Positions 32,554-42,005 of a stretch of DNA of 47,441 nucleotides are shown here, piece after piece. Location: assembly GCA_937960785.1 (NCBI GenBank), contig CALGOZ010000073.1, forward strand, positions 1 to 47,441, written 5' to 3'. This DNA is from an uncultured Pseudogracilibacillus sp. Its GTDB lineage: Bacteria; Bacillota; Bacilli; Bacillales; Amphibacillaceae. Each line of letters opens with the position of its first letter. Position 1 is the stretch's first letter. The notes below the pieces were generated by a model. The model saw only the letters and a list, made by a program, of their open reading frames with translations. It searched no databases and was not told the origin of the DNA. The translations under genes were made by a program, and so were the position numbers.

Positions 32554-32892
32554 ATGAGAAAAGCATATCGTATTAAGAAAAACAGTGAGTTTCAAGCTAT
32601 TTTTAAATCTGGCAAATCTTTTGCAAACCGGGAACTAGTTATTTACTATAGAAAGAAAATAGGACAACAACATTTTCGTGTCGGTATATCTGTAGGTAAA
32701 AAAATAGGTAATGCGGTAACTAGAAATCGAATAAAGCGCTATATTCGGGAATGTATAATGCAGTTAGAAGATCAATTAAAGCCGCAATATGATATGATTA
32801 TTATAGCTAGGGCGAGAGCCGTTGATCGCTCGTATCACGAAGTGTGTAAAAGCTTACAACATTTATTAAGACACGAGAAGTTAATAAAATAA
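32554..32892 (+). CDS. rnpA: Ribonuclease P protein component
   Basis: 112 residues from the ATG at 32554 (MRKAYRIKKNSEFQAIF), chosen because it matches the family N-terminus and has AAAGGTGATG upstream; the frame is open 13 codons further. The RNR motif AVTRNRIKRYIRE contacts the RNase P RNA. It processes tRNA 5' ends with rnpB RNA, which is not in this window. Followed by yidC after 30 nt. Confidence 0.96.
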   Translation: MRKAYRIKKNSEFQAIFKSGKSFANRELVIYYRKKIGQQHFRVGISVGKKIGNAVTRNRIKRYIRECIMQLEDQLKPQYDMIIIARARAVDRSYHEVCKSLQHLLRHEKLIK

Positions 32893-32922
32893 ATTTTAAC
32901 TTTTGTAAGTTAGGAGGAAACC

Positions 32923-33693
32923 GTGTTGCGAAACAAGTCGTACATAGTCGTATTACTAGTTGGAGCACTTTTATTACTATCGGGATGTACTGAAGTAAAT
33001 CAACCAATAGATGCAGAAAGTACAGGGATATGGAACGAATATTTCGTCTATCCTCTATCTTTATTAATTAAATTTTTCGCTGATTTATTTAATGGAAGTT
33101 ATGGGTTAGCGATCGTCGTTGTTACGATAATTATTCGCGTGTTGCTACTTCCATTAATGATTAAACAAATTAAAAGTACACAAGCGATGCAAGAAGTTCA
33201 ACCTGAAATAAAAGCGCTTCAAGAAAAATACAGTTCAAAGGATGCTAAAACGCAGCAGAAATTACAAGAAGAAACGATGAAACTTTTCCAAGAGCGAGGC
33301 GTCAATCCTTTTGCAGGTTGCTTACCTATTTTTGTTCAAATGCCGATCCTAATTGCAATGTATCATGCAATTATGCGGACGTTTGAGATTCGAGAAGGTG
33401 TGTTTTTATGGTTTGAGTTAGGTTCACCAGACTATATATTACCGCTTATTGCCGGTGGGGCTACCTTCTTACAACAAAAATTAATGATGTCAAGCAATAG
33501 CGCAGCTGCGAATAATCCACAGATGACGATGATGTTATATATGATGCCAATAATGATTACAGTCATTGCATTCTTTTTCCCATCAGCTCTTGCATTATAC
33601 TGGGTAGTAGGAAATATTTTCATGGTCGCACAAACGTTATTTATCCGTAACCCAATGGTAAAAGAAGCAAGTAATGGAGGAGACAAAAAGTGA
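32923..33693 (+). CDS. yidC: Membrane protein insertase YidC (SpoIIIJ/OxaA)
   Basis: 256 residues, Gram-positive short form: lipoprotein signal with lipobox LSGC (Cys22), five membrane spans, and the essential positively charged residue Arg72 in TIIIRVLLLPL inside the hydrophilic groove. FQMPILIAMYHAIMRT-like helices follow (VQMPILIAMYHAI). It inserts membrane proteins; in sporulating cells the SpoIIIJ form is needed for forespore development. GTG start (TTG at 32926 also possible) with TAGGAGG. Overlaps jag by 4 nt. Confidence 0.96.
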   Translation: MLRNKSYIVVLLVGALLLLSGCTEVNQPIDAESTGIWNEYFVYPLSLLIKFFADLFNGSYGLAIVVVTIIIRVLLLPLMIKQIKSTQAMQEVQPEIKALQEKYSSKDAKTQQKLQEETMKLFQERGVNPFAGCLPIFVQMPILIAMYHAIMRTFEIREGVFLWFELGSPDYILPLIAGGATFLQQKLMMSSNSAAANNPQMTMMLYMMPIMITVIAFFFPSALALYWVVGNIFMVAQTLFIRNPMVKEASNGGDKK

Positions 33694-34313
33694 GAGAAAT
33701 AACTGCGAGTGGAGAAACTGTTGACGAGGCAATTGAATCGGGTTTGCAACAGTTAAAACTTCCGAGAGAACGAGCTGAAATAGAAATTATCGATGAGGGA
33801 AGAAAAGGCTTTTTAGGTATCTTCGGTTCAGTTCGAGCAGTTGTAAAGATAAAGGAAAAGGTAGATAATATCGAGCTTACGACAGATTTCTTAACGGAAG
33901 TAGCCAAACATATGGGAGTAGATGTAGAGGTTGAGGTAGAACAGGAGGATAATCGGGTTACTTTCAACTTGTCTGGAGAGAAGATTGCGCTCCTTATCGG
34001 CCGTCGGGGTAAGACATTAAATGCTTTACAATATTTAACACAACTTGTATTAAATAAATATGCAACGCAATTTCATTCTGTTGTCGTCGATGCGGAAGGG
34101 TATCGTAAACGTCGAGAAGAAACATTAATCGACTTAGCCCAAAAAATGGCAAGTAAAGCAACGCGGGTTAATCGTAAAGTAACGTTAGAGCCAATGCCTG
34201 CTTATGAAAGGAAAATCATTCACACTGCTTTACAAAATGAAACATCCGTTACTACTTACTCTAACGGTAATGAACCTCATCGTCATGTCGTAATTAAACC
34301 GAATAAAACATAA
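33690..34313 (+). CDS. jag: RNA-binding protein Jag/KhpB
   Basis: 207 residues in three parts: Jag-N domain (1-50, ITASGETVDEAIESGLQQL), a KH domain (about 75-150, IALLIGRRGKTLNALQYL) and an R3H domain (about 150-207, MPAYERKIIHTALQ). It partners YidC in operon and, with KhpA, binds RNA in cell-shape and sporulation control. GTG start overlaps the yidC TGA. A terminator follows. Confidence 0.96.
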   Translation: MREITASGETVDEAIESGLQQLKLPRERAEIEIIDEGRKGFLGIFGSVRAVVKIKEKVDNIELTTDFLTEVAKHMGVDVEVEVEQEDNRVTFNLSGEKIALLIGRRGKTLNALQYLTQLVLNKYATQFHSVVVDAEGYRKRREETLIDLAQKMASKATRVNRKVTLEPMPAYERKIIHTALQNETSVTTYSNGNEPHRHVVIKPNKT

Positions 34314-34339
34314 TATAGCTTAGATGTATAAATATAAAA

Positions 34340-34380
34340 AATAAACTTATTCTAAATGTGGATAAGTTTATTTTTTTTTT
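34340..34380 (+). terminator. Terminator after jag, containing a DnaA box
   Basis: AAATAAACTTAT pairs with ATAAGTTTATTT, followed by ten T residues. A perfect DnaA box, TGTGGATAA (34357-34365), runs from the loop into the 3' arm. Confidence 0.85.
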
Positions 34381-34438
34381 CAATTATGATACTCTTAACT
34401 ATCGGAATACTACTTATTTATACGGAGGTGCATAACGC

Positions 34439-35815
34439 ATGGAAGCTGATACAATCGCTGCAATTTCCACTCCAGTTGGTGAGGGAGCAATTTCAATCGT
34501 TCGTTTGAGTGGAGATGAGGCAATTTCAATTACGAATAAACTATTTAAAGGAAAAGATTTAACGAAAGTCGAGAGTCATACGATTCATTATGGCAAACTG
34601 GTAGACCCTCATACAGAAGAAACGATTGATGAAGTGCTTGTATCAGTTATGCGGGCACCAAAGACGTTTACGGTTGAAGATATTGTAGAAATAAATGGTC
34701 ACGGTGGTATTGTTGCCGTTAAGCGAATTTTACAATTAGTGTTGGATGAAGGAGCACGTTTGGCAGAACCTGGTGAATTTACGAAACGTGCTTTTTTAAA
34801 TGGAAGAATCGACTTATCCCAGGCCGAAGCCGTCATGGATATCATTCAATCCCAAACCGATGAAGCGATGCAAGTCGCAATGAATCAGTTAGAGGGAAGA
34901 CTTAGTTCTTTAATTAAATCGTTACGACAAGAACTAATTGAAACAATAGCCCACGTAGAAGTGAATATCGATTATCCAGAATATGATGATGTCGAAGAAA
35001 TGACTCATGAAATTATGGAAGAAAAAACAGCTTATGTTTTACAAGAAATCGAATCCTTATTACAAGTAGCCAAACAGGGTAAAATTTTACGTGAAGGAAT
35101 AAAAACAGCAATTGTCGGTAGACCAAATGTCGGAAAATCTTCTTTATTAAATGCACTCGTCCAAGAAGAAAGGGCAATCGTTACAGATATTGCTGGAACG
35201 ACGCGTGACGTTATCGAAGAATATGTAAATGTAAGAGGAATTCCATTACGTCTTATGGATACGGCTGGAATTCGTGAGACAGACGATTTCGTTGAAAAAA
35301 TCGGAGTGAAAAGATCACAAGAAATTTTAGAAACAGCGGACTTAACATTATTTATGCTAAACTATAACGAATCGATAACTGATGACGATCGTAAAATAAT
35401 TGAAATGTTAGAAGGTTTTCCATACATTGTCATTGTTAATAAAACAGATTTAGAACAAAAAGTAAATGTAGAAGAACTAAACGAATTAACTAAAGACCGG
35501 CCCGTTATTTACATGTCATTAAAAGACGGAAAAGGAATTGCTCAGTTAGAAGAAGCAATCCAAGAGCTTTTCTTTTCGGAACGAGTCCAGCAACAAGACG
35601 AAGTTTATATATCGAATGTCCGTCATATTAATTTATTAAATAAAGCGAAAAAAGCATTAGTCGACGCACAAGAAGCATTACAGATGCAAATGCCTTTAGA
35701 TATTGTCCAAATTGATGTTCGTAGATCTTGGGAGTTTTTAGGGGAGATAATTGGTGATACAGCAAGCGAAAGTTTAATTGATCAATTGTTCTCGCAATTT
35801 TGTTTAGGAAAATAA
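34439..35815 (+). CDS. mnmE: tRNA modification GTPase MnmE
   Basis: 458 residues. N-terminal folate-binding domain (DTIAAISTPVGEGAISIVRL), a helical domain, an inserted Ras-like G domain with GRPNVGKSSLLNAL, DIAGTTRD, DTAGIRE and NKTD, and the C-terminal Cys motif FCLGK. With MnmG it makes the cmnm5 modification of U34 in several tRNAs. ATG with ACGGAGGTG. Followed by mnmG after 13-22 nt. Confidence 0.98.
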   Translation: MEADTIAAISTPVGEGAISIVRLSGDEAISITNKLFKGKDLTKVESHTIHYGKLVDPHTEETIDEVLVSVMRAPKTFTVEDIVEINGHGGIVAVKRILQLVLDEGARLAEPGEFTKRAFLNGRIDLSQAEAVMDIIQSQTDEAMQVAMNQLEGRLSSLIKSLRQELIETIAHVEVNIDYPEYDDVEEMTHEIMEEKTAYVLQEIESLLQVAKQGKILREGIKTAIVGRPNVGKSSLLNALVQEERAIVTDIAGTTRDVIEEYVNVRGIPLRLMDTAGIRETDDFVEKIGVKRSQEILETADLTLFMLNYNESITDDDRKIIEMLEGFPYIVIVNKTDLEQKVNVEELNELTKDRPVIYMSLKDGKGIAQLEEAIQELFFSERVQQQDEVYISNVRHINLLNKAKKALVDAQEALQMQMPLDIVQIDVRRSWEFLGEIIGDTASESLIDQLFSQFCLGK

Positions 35816-35837
35816 ATTATTAAAAAGGGTGAAAAAA

Positions 35838-37718
35838 GTGACATATAATGCTGGAGAGTATGATGTTATCGTCGTTGGTGCGGGTCATGCAGGTTGTGAA
35901 GCAGCTTTAGCGGCAGCGAAAATGGGTTCAAAAACCTTAATGCTAACGTTAAACTTAGACATGATTGCTTATATGCCGTGTAATCCATCTTTAGGTGGAC
36001 CAGCGAAGGGGATAGTCATTAGAGAAATCGATGCTCTAGGTGGTGCGATGGGGAAAGTAATTGACCAGGCATATATCCAAATGCGAATGTTAAATACACG
36101 TAAAGGTCCAGCAGTTCAAGCTTTACGAGCCCAAGCTGATAAACCTGTTTACGTGCAAAAAATGAAACATCTACTTGAAAACGAACCGAATATAACTTTG
36201 AAGCAAGCAATGGTTGAAGAGCTAATTGTAGAAAATGACGTATGTGTAGGAGTGCGCACCGAAACGAAGGCGAATTATTATGCCAAAACAGTAATTATAA
36301 CGACCGGAACGTTTATGCGTGGAAAAGTGTTAATTGGTGAATTAGAGTATGAAAGTGGACCGAATAACCAAAGGGTTTCAAAAACGTTACCAGAACAAAT
36401 GGAAAAACTCGGCTTTGAATTAACGCGGTTCCAAACTGGCACACCACCGCGGGTCAATGGCCATACAATCGACTATGATAAAACGGAAATACAACCGGGA
36501 GATGAGGAAAAAAGAAGTTTCTCCTACGAAACGACGACGTATATCGAAGATCAAATTCCGTGTTGGTTAACGTATACGACAGAAAAGTCCCATAAAATTA
36601 TAAACGATAATTTATCTTTATCTTCAATGTATTCTGGAATGAAGAAGGGAACGGGTCCTCGTTATTGCCCTTCAATTGAAGATAAAATTGTTCGTTTCCA
36701 TGATAAGCCACGGCACCAAATTTTCCTAGAACCAGAAGGTCGAGAAACAGAGGAAGTATACGTTCAAGGTTTATCAACGTCTTTACCAGAATCGATTCAA
36801 TACGATTTACTTCGCTCGATTCCAGGATTAGAAAAAGCTGAAATGATGCGCCCTGGTTATGCAATTGAATACGATTCAGTTATTCCCACTCAATTAAAAC
36901 CGACCCTAGAGTCGAAAAAAATAGAAAACTTATATACAGCAGGTCAAATTAACGGTACTTCCGGTTATGAAGAAGCGGCTGCCCAAGGTTTAATGGCTGG
37001 TATTAACGCTGCTTTAAAAATTCAAGGGAAAGATCCGTTTATCTTAGACCGATCCCAAGGGTATATCGGAGTGTTAATCGATGATCTTGTAACAAAAGGA
37101 ACAAGAGAACCATATCGATTACTGACTTCAAGAGCGGAATATCGTCTATTGTTACGTCATGATAATGCTGATTTGCGTCTAACGGAATTAGGTTATAAAT
37201 TGGGATTAATTAGCGAAGAACGTTATGAACAATTCCAGGAGAAGGTTAGACTAATTGAAGAGGAAAAAGAACGTTTATATAAGAAAATTATTAAAATTTC
37301 CGATGACGTACAAGCGATATTAAAAGAAGCAGGATCCACACCTTTAAAAGATGCCACACGAGCTTATGACTTATTAAAACGTCCAGAAATAAAATATGAA
37401 CATCTAGAACGAATGTTCGGTACACAAGATTTACCTAAAGAAGTAAAAGAACAAGTAGAAATTCAAATTAAATATGAAGGTTATATAAAGAAAGCTAACG
37501 AACAAGTAGAGCGCATGTTGAAGATGGAAGATAAGAAAATTCCAGAGAATATCGATTATGATGCAATTACCGGATTAGCGACAGAAGCTCGAGAGAAACT
37601 AAAGGAAATCCAGCCTTTATCAATCGGTCAAGCATCACGTATCTCAGGTGTGAATCCAGCAGATATTTCTATTTTACTTGTCTACATTGAACAAGGAAAT
37701 GTGAAGCGGACAAGTTAA
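35838..37718 (+). CDS. mnmG: tRNA uridine 5-carboxymethylaminomethyl modification enzyme MnmG
   Basis: 626 residues. FAD motif DVIVVGAGHAGCEAALAAA, the GGPAKG loop, the GTFMRG motif and the C-terminal helical domain that binds MnmE. I chose GTG 35838 (MTYNAGEYD), since AAAGGGTGA lies just upstream and the N-terminus then matches the family; an upstream GTG at 35829 lacks a ribosome site. Second enzyme of the U34 pathway with MnmE. rsmG follows after 13 nt. Confidence 0.97.
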   Translation: MTYNAGEYDVIVVGAGHAGCEAALAAAKMGSKTLMLTLNLDMIAYMPCNPSLGGPAKGIVIREIDALGGAMGKVIDQAYIQMRMLNTRKGPAVQALRAQADKPVYVQKMKHLLENEPNITLKQAMVEELIVENDVCVGVRTETKANYYAKTVIITTGTFMRGKVLIGELEYESGPNNQRVSKTLPEQMEKLGFELTRFQTGTPPRVNGHTIDYDKTEIQPGDEEKRSFSYETTTYIEDQIPCWLTYTTEKSHKIINDNLSLSSMYSGMKKGTGPRYCPSIEDKIVRFHDKPRHQIFLEPEGRETEEVYVQGLSTSLPESIQYDLLRSIPGLEKAEMMRPGYAIEYDSVIPTQLKPTLESKKIENLYTAGQINGTSGYEEAAAQGLMAGINAALKIQGKDPFILDRSQGYIGVLIDDLVTKGTREPYRLLTSRAEYRLLLRHDNADLRLTELGYKLGLISEERYEQFQEKVRLIEEEKERLYKKIIKISDDVQAILKEAGSTPLKDATRAYDLLKRPEIKYEHLERMFGTQDLPKEVKEQVEIQIKYEGYIKKANEQVERMLKMEDKKIPENIDYDAITGLATEAREKLKEIQPLSIGQASRISGVNPADISILLVYIEQGNVKRTS

Positions 37719-37731
37719 AAGGAGTAAAAAA

Positions 37732-38445
37732 ATGAACGAACAACAATTTCAAAAAGCGCTTAAACAACATAATCTGTCTTTAGATAAGGGCCAGCTCGAA
37801 CAATTTGAAACTTATTATCATTTATTAATCGAATGGAATGAGAAAGTAAATTTAACTGCAATTACTGATCAAGAAGAAGTATACGTAAAACATTTTTACG
37901 ACTCGTTAACGCCTAGCTTTTACGAAGATTTCTCTAATATTGAAACCCTTTGTGATGTTGGAGCTGGAGCAGGTTTTCCTAGTATTCCATTAAAAATATG
38001 TTACCCTCATTTAAAGGTAACAATTATCGATTCGTTACAAAAACGAATTCATTTTTTAGAAACATTAATTAATGAATTAAATCTTACTAATGTTAATCTT
38101 GTCCATGGTCGAGCTGAAGATATTGGACAGGATCGGACTTATAGAGAAAAGTTCGATCTTGTCACAGCTCGGGCTGTAGCTAGAATGAACGTGTTAGCTG
38201 AATATTGTCTACCTTTATGTCGTGAAGAAGGGCTGTTTATCGCATTAAAAGGTAGTGCAATTGATGAGGAGCTTACAGATGGAAAACGGGCTATTGGACA
38301 ATTAGGTGGTAAACTAATTAGACAGGAAAACTTTACATTACCTGAGGATGAAGGGGAAAGGTCGCTTATCTGGGTTAAAAAAGTAAGGAAAACAGCAAAA
38401 CAATTCCCACGTAAGGCCGGGACGCCCCAACGAAGACCCCTTTAA
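37732..38445 (+). CDS. rsmG: 16S rRNA (guanine-527-N7)-methyltransferase RsmG
   Basis: 237 residues. SAM-binding motif CDVGAGAGFPSIPLKI, then VTIIDSLQKRIHFLETL and DLVTARAVARM. It methylates G527 of 16S rRNA. Last gene of the mnmE-mnmG-rsmG operon, ATG with AAGGAG, and followed by a perfect terminator at 38502. Its tail is Lys/Arg-rich (RKTAKQFPRKAGTPQRRPL), as in Bacillus RsmG. Confidence 0.97.
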   Translation: MNEQQFQKALKQHNLSLDKGQLEQFETYYHLLIEWNEKVNLTAITDQEEVYVKHFYDSLTPSFYEDFSNIETLCDVGAGAGFPSIPLKICYPHLKVTIIDSLQKRIHFLETLINELNLTNVNLVHGRAEDIGQDRTYREKFDLVTARAVARMNVLAEYCLPLCREEGLFIALKGSAIDEELTDGKRAIGQLGGKLIRQENFTLPEDEGERSLIWVKKVRKTAKQFPRKAGTPQRRPL

Positions 38446-38501
38446 AATAATAAATAAAATAAATTTATAACTTTTAAAGTATTTTTTCTATGATATATAT
38501 G

Positions 38502-38532
38502 ATAAACTTAACATAGTTAAGTTTATTTTTTT
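38502..38532 (+). terminator. Terminator of the mnmE-mnmG-rsmG operon
   Basis: ATAAACTTAAC pairs exactly with GTTAAGTTTAT around ATA, followed by TTTTTTC. Confidence 0.88.
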
Positions 38533-38648
38533 CTATTTTTAGACGTTTAGTTGCACTTCTTATGTTTTATTTAAAACTAACAAAATTATTGTACATAACT
38601 TACTATAATAATAGTTTATAACTAGTAATTAAGAGATTGTCATCAAAA

Positions 38649-38664
38649 TGTTTCACGTGAAACA
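38649..38664. promoter_or_regulatory. parS site upstream of noc
   Basis: TGTTTCACGTGAAACA, a perfect 16-nt parS palindrome that loads Spo0J/ParB. 33 nt before the noc start. Confidence 0.97.
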
Positions 38665-38696
38665 ATTTAATATATTTTAATAAAGGTGATGTAAAA

Positions 38697-39539
38697 ATGT
38701 TGCAATCTTTCAATCGGCTCTTCGCTGGCGGTGATAAATCGGAGGAAGAAACGGCGGAATTCGAAGACGTTATACAGTTGGAAATTAACAAAATAGTTCC
38801 GAACAAATATCAACCGAGAGTTAAGTTCGATGAAGAGAAGATAACAGAACTTGCACAAACGTTAAAAACCCATGGAATGATTCAGCCTATCGTCGTTCGT
38901 AAAAAAAATGACGATGAATTTGAATTAATTGCAGGGGAGCGACGTTTTCGTGCTGCTCAGCAACTCGAATGGGAAACGATACCGACAATTGTTAGGGATC
39001 TAACAGATACAGAAACTGCTTCAATTGCTTTAATTGAAAACATCCAACGGGAAAACTTATCCGTCATAGAAGAAGCAAATGCCTATGTACAGTTGTTAGA
39101 AATGCATAGTTTAACACAAGAAGCTTTAGCTCAACGATTAGGAAAAAGTCAATCGACAATTGCTAATCGCATTCGTTTATTATCTTTACCCTCGGAAGTG
39201 CAAGAGGCAATTATCGATAAACAAATATCGGAACGACACGCTCGTGCTTTACTAAAGCTACCTGATGAAGCAAGCCAGCTCCAGTTTTTATCAATAATCG
39301 TCGAACAAGAATTAACCGTTCGCCAAACGGATGAATTAGTGAAAAAACATCTAGAAGGCGGAAAAGAAAAGAAGAAAAAACGTAAACCGAAAACACAATT
39401 TATAAGCAAAGATATACGAATTGCGACGAACACAATACGTCGATCTTTAGATTTAATCGAAAAAACCGGAATAGATTTTGAAACAAAAGAAGAAGATCTA
39501 GGAGATTACTATCAAATAACGATCAAAGTGAAAAAGTAA
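38697..39539 (+). CDS. noc: Nucleoid occlusion protein Noc
   Basis: 280 residues, a ParB-family CTP-binding protein. ParB/Srx domain with GERRFRAAQQLEW and ENIQRENLSVIEEA, then the HTH ALAQRLGKSQSTIANRIRLL. The N-terminus MLQSFNRLFAGGDKSEEE is the short amphipathic membrane-targeting segment characteristic of Noc and absent from Spo0J, which tells the two apart. It binds Noc sites and blocks FtsZ assembly over the nucleoid. ATG with AAAGGTGATG. Confidence 0.95.
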   Translation: MLQSFNRLFAGGDKSEEETAEFEDVIQLEINKIVPNKYQPRVKFDEEKITELAQTLKTHGMIQPIVVRKKNDDEFELIAGERRFRAAQQLEWETIPTIVRDLTDTETASIALIENIQRENLSVIEEANAYVQLLEMHSLTQEALAQRLGKSQSTIANRIRLLSLPSEVQEAIIDKQISERHARALLKLPDEASQLQFLSIIVEQELTVRQTDELVKKHLEGGKEKKKKRKPKTQFISKDIRIATNTIRRSLDLIEKTGIDFETKEEDLGDYYQITIKVKK

Positions 39540-39576
39540 TCGTTACAGCGAATCAATTAAACAGGTGGGTGGCATA

Positions 39577-40350
39577 ATGGGTAAAATTATTGCGATTACG
39601 AATCAAAAGGGTGGTGTAGGTAAAACTACGACAACAGTAAATTTAGGAGCAAGCTTAGCAGAACTAGGTAGTAGCGTATTGTTGGTTGATATCGATCCAC
39701 AAGGTAACGCAACGAGTGGAGTCGGTTTAGATAAGGGCGATTTAGATGAGTGTGTGTACAATTTAATTATTGGTGAAGCTGAAGCTAAGGATGTCATTAT
39801 TGAAACGGAATTTAAAAACTTATCAATTATTCCCGCAACTATTCAATTAGCTGGAGCAGAAATTGAATTAGTATCAGCCATTTCACGAGAGGAAAAGTTG
39901 AAAGCGGCATTAGAGTCGGTACAAGATGAATATGACTTTATTTTAATTGACTGTCCGCCTTCTTTAGGCTTACTAACTTTAAATGCGTTAACGGCAGCAA
40001 CAAGTGTCTTGATTCCAGTTCAAGCAGAATATTATGCTTTAGAAGGTTTAAGTCAATTGTTAAATACGATTCGTCTCGTTCAAAAACATTTAAATCGTAA
40101 TTTGCTGATTGAAGGAGTATTACTAACGATGTTCGATGCTCGGACAAACTTAGGAATTCAAGTAATTGAAGAAGTGAAAATGTATTTCCAAGAAAAAGTG
40201 TACGAAGCAATTATTCCACGCAATATCCGCTTAGGAGAAGCACCTAGTCATGGAAAACCTATCACTGTATATGACCCTCGTTCCAAAGGAGCTGAAGTAT
40301 ATTTAGAGCTGGCAAAGGAAGTGTTAAACGTTGGCGAAAAGATTAGGTAA
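39577..40350 (+). CDS. soj: Chromosome-partitioning ATPase Soj/ParA
   Basis: 257 residues from ATG 39577 (MGKIIAITNQKGGVGKTTTT), which fits the family start better than the open frame from 39565. Deviant Walker A KGGVGKTTT and Walker B FILIDCPPSLGLL. It moves origins with Spo0J and regulates DnaA. AGGTGGGTGG upstream. Overlaps spo0J by 20 nt. Confidence 0.97.
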   Translation: MGKIIAITNQKGGVGKTTTTVNLGASLAELGSSVLLVDIDPQGNATSGVGLDKGDLDECVYNLIIGEAEAKDVIIETEFKNLSIIPATIQLAGAEIELVSAISREEKLKAALESVQDEYDFILIDCPPSLGLLTLNALTAATSVLIPVQAEYYALEGLSQLLNTIRLVQKHLNRNLLIEGVLLTMFDARTNLGIQVIEEVKMYFQEKVYEAIIPRNIRLGEAPSHGKPITVYDPRSKGAEVYLELAKEVLNVGEKIR

Positions 40351-41173
40351 AGGATTGAATGCGTTAATCGGTGATATTGATGAACAAAGAGAAGAAATTG
40401 AATTAATTTCTATTGAAGAAATACGGACAAATCCATATCAACCAAGGAAAACGTTCGATGCTGATGCGCTTGAAGAGTTAAAAACATCGATTGAAACGTA
40501 TGGAATTATTCAACCAATCATTGTGCGGAAAAGTATTAAAGGATATGAAATAGTAGCAGGTGAAAGAAGATACCGTGCTGCAAAATTAGCCAATCTAACT
40601 GAAGTGCCCGCAATCGTTAAAGATTTTGACGATGCGAAAATGATGGAAATCGCTTTGCTAGAAAATTTACAACGGGAAGATTTAACTGTAATCGAAGAGG
40701 CGTTAGCTTATAAGAGTTTAATAGAAGAATTAAAATTAACCCAGGACGAACTTTCAAATAAAATTGGAAAAAGTCGTTCCCATATTTCTAACACGATGCG
40801 CTTACTATCATTACCTGAAGACGTAATTGCTTACGTAAATAGTGGTCAACTATCAATGGGACATGCTAGGGCAATTTTAGGATTAAAGAAAAAAGACCAA
40901 TTAACATCATTGGTAAAAAGGATAATTCGTGATCAATTAAACGTTCGTCAAGTTGAGCAACTGGTACAACGTTTAAATGAGGAGAAAAAGCCGAAGAAAA
41001 GACAACAAACGAAGAAAAAAGATGTCTTTATATTGCGACAGGAAGAAATTTTACGCGAACACTTAGGAACAAATGTAAAAATAGAAAAGAATAAACAAAA
41101 AGGAAAAATTGAAATCGAATTTTATTCAAATGAAGAACTAGAACAGTTAATCGATATTTTAAAAAACAATTAA
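40331..41173 (+). CDS. spo0J: Chromosome-partitioning protein Spo0J/ParB
   Basis: 280 residues. N-terminal MAKRLGKGLNALIGD (Soj-stimulating peptide), the CTPase domain with GERRYRAAKLANL and ENLQREDLTVIEEA, HTH ELSNKIGKSRSHISNTMRLL, and a C-terminal dimer domain. It binds the two parS sites flanking this cluster and loads SMC. TTG start with AAAGGAAGTG upstream, inside the 3' end of soj. Confidence 0.97.
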   Translation: MAKRLGKGLNALIGDIDEQREEIELISIEEIRTNPYQPRKTFDADALEELKTSIETYGIIQPIIVRKSIKGYEIVAGERRYRAAKLANLTEVPAIVKDFDDAKMMEIALLENLQREDLTVIEEALAYKSLIEELKLTQDELSNKIGKSRSHISNTMRLLSLPEDVIAYVNSGQLSMGHARAILGLKKKDQLTSLVKRIIRDQLNVRQVEQLVQRLNEEKKPKKRQQTKKKDVFILRQEEILREHLGTNVKIEKNKQKGKIEIEFYSNEELEQLIDILKNN

Positions 41174-41196
41174 TTATTTAGCAGAATAAATTTCGT

Positions 41197-41238
41197 CTAA
41201 AGACTGTCTTTTTGTTTAATATAAGGCAGTCTTTTTCG
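41197..41238 (+). terminator. Terminator after spo0J
   Basis: AAAGACTGTC pairs with GGCAGTCTTT across a 15-nt loop, followed by TTC. The T run is the end of the stem plus TTTT. Confidence 0.7.
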
Positions 41239-41248
41239 TCACTTAAAA

Positions 41249-41264
41249 TGTTTCACGTGAAACA
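41249..41264. promoter_or_regulatory. parS site downstream of spo0J
   Basis: TGTTTCACGTGAAACA, a second perfect parS, identical to the one at 38649, 32 nt before the DUF554 gene start. Confidence 0.97.
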
Positions 41265-41295
41265 TTCCAATAAAACTAAAAAAAGAGGACATTTT

Positions 41296-42003
41296 ATGGT
41301 ATTACTCGGAACAATAGTAAATGTCATCACTATTATCATTGGTACATTGCTAGGTTTGTTATTTACAAATATAAAAGAGAATTATAAGGAAACGATTTTA
41401 CAAGGTATTGGTTTAACTGTATTCATCATTGGTATTACGATGGCGCTTGAAACAACATCAATCGTAATCGTATTAGTAAGTATTCTTATTGGAGCAATTA
41501 TAGGTGAAGGATTACGAATTGAATATTACGTAAATCGATTTGCTACATATATAAGTGATTTATTATTAAAAAAACATAAAGAAACGAATATTGCAGAAGG
41601 TTTCGTTACAGCAACATTAATTTTTGTAATTGGCGCAATGGCTATTCTTGGTGCCTTAGATAGTGGTATGCGAGGAGATCATGAAATTCTCTATACAAAA
41701 TCAATTCTCGATGGTTTTACTTCAATCGTTTTGGCAAGTACGTTAGGAATAGGTGTAATGTTATCAGCAATTCCGTTATTTATATACCAAGGTTCAATTG
41801 CATTATTAGCCTCATATATTTATGCAATCGTTCCGGAAGCAATATTACATCAAATAATTACGGAAATTACGGCGATTGGTGGTATTTTAATTATGGCTAT
41901 CGGTCTTAATATGTTAAATATAACGAAAATACGGATAACTAACCTGTTACCTGCATTACTTGTAGTAGTAGTTATTCTTTATATAAAGCCAATATTTTTA
42001 TAA
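41296..42003 (+). CDS. DUF554 (YdfK/YqgA-type) integral membrane protein
   Basis: 235 residues from the ATG at 41296 (MVLLGTIVNVITIIIGTLLG); the frame is open further upstream but that part spans the parS site and lacks a ribosome site. Six or so membrane spans with GAIIGEGLRIEYYVNRF, FVIGAMAILGALDSGMRGDH and ILDGFTSIVLASTLGIGVM, the DUF554 signatures. The transport or other role is unknown. AAGAGGAC lies upstream. Convergent with yyaC, 2 nt apart, with no room for a terminator between them. Confidence 0.88.
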   Translation: MVLLGTIVNVITIIIGTLLGLLFTNIKENYKETILQGIGLTVFIIGITMALETTSIVIVLVSILIGAIIGEGLRIEYYVNRFATYISDLLLKKHKETNIAEGFVTATLIFVIGAMAILGALDSGMRGDHEILYTKSILDGFTSIVLASTLGIGVMLSAIPLFIYQGSIALLASYIYAIVPEAILHQIITEITAIGGILIMAIGLNMLNITKIRITNLLPALLVVVVILYIKPIFL

Positions 42004-42005
42004 GC

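Noticed and set aside
41212..41295. Upstream extension of the DUF554 protein
   Set aside because: The extension would translate the spo0J terminator and the parS palindrome and has no ribosome site; ATG 41296 fits the family.
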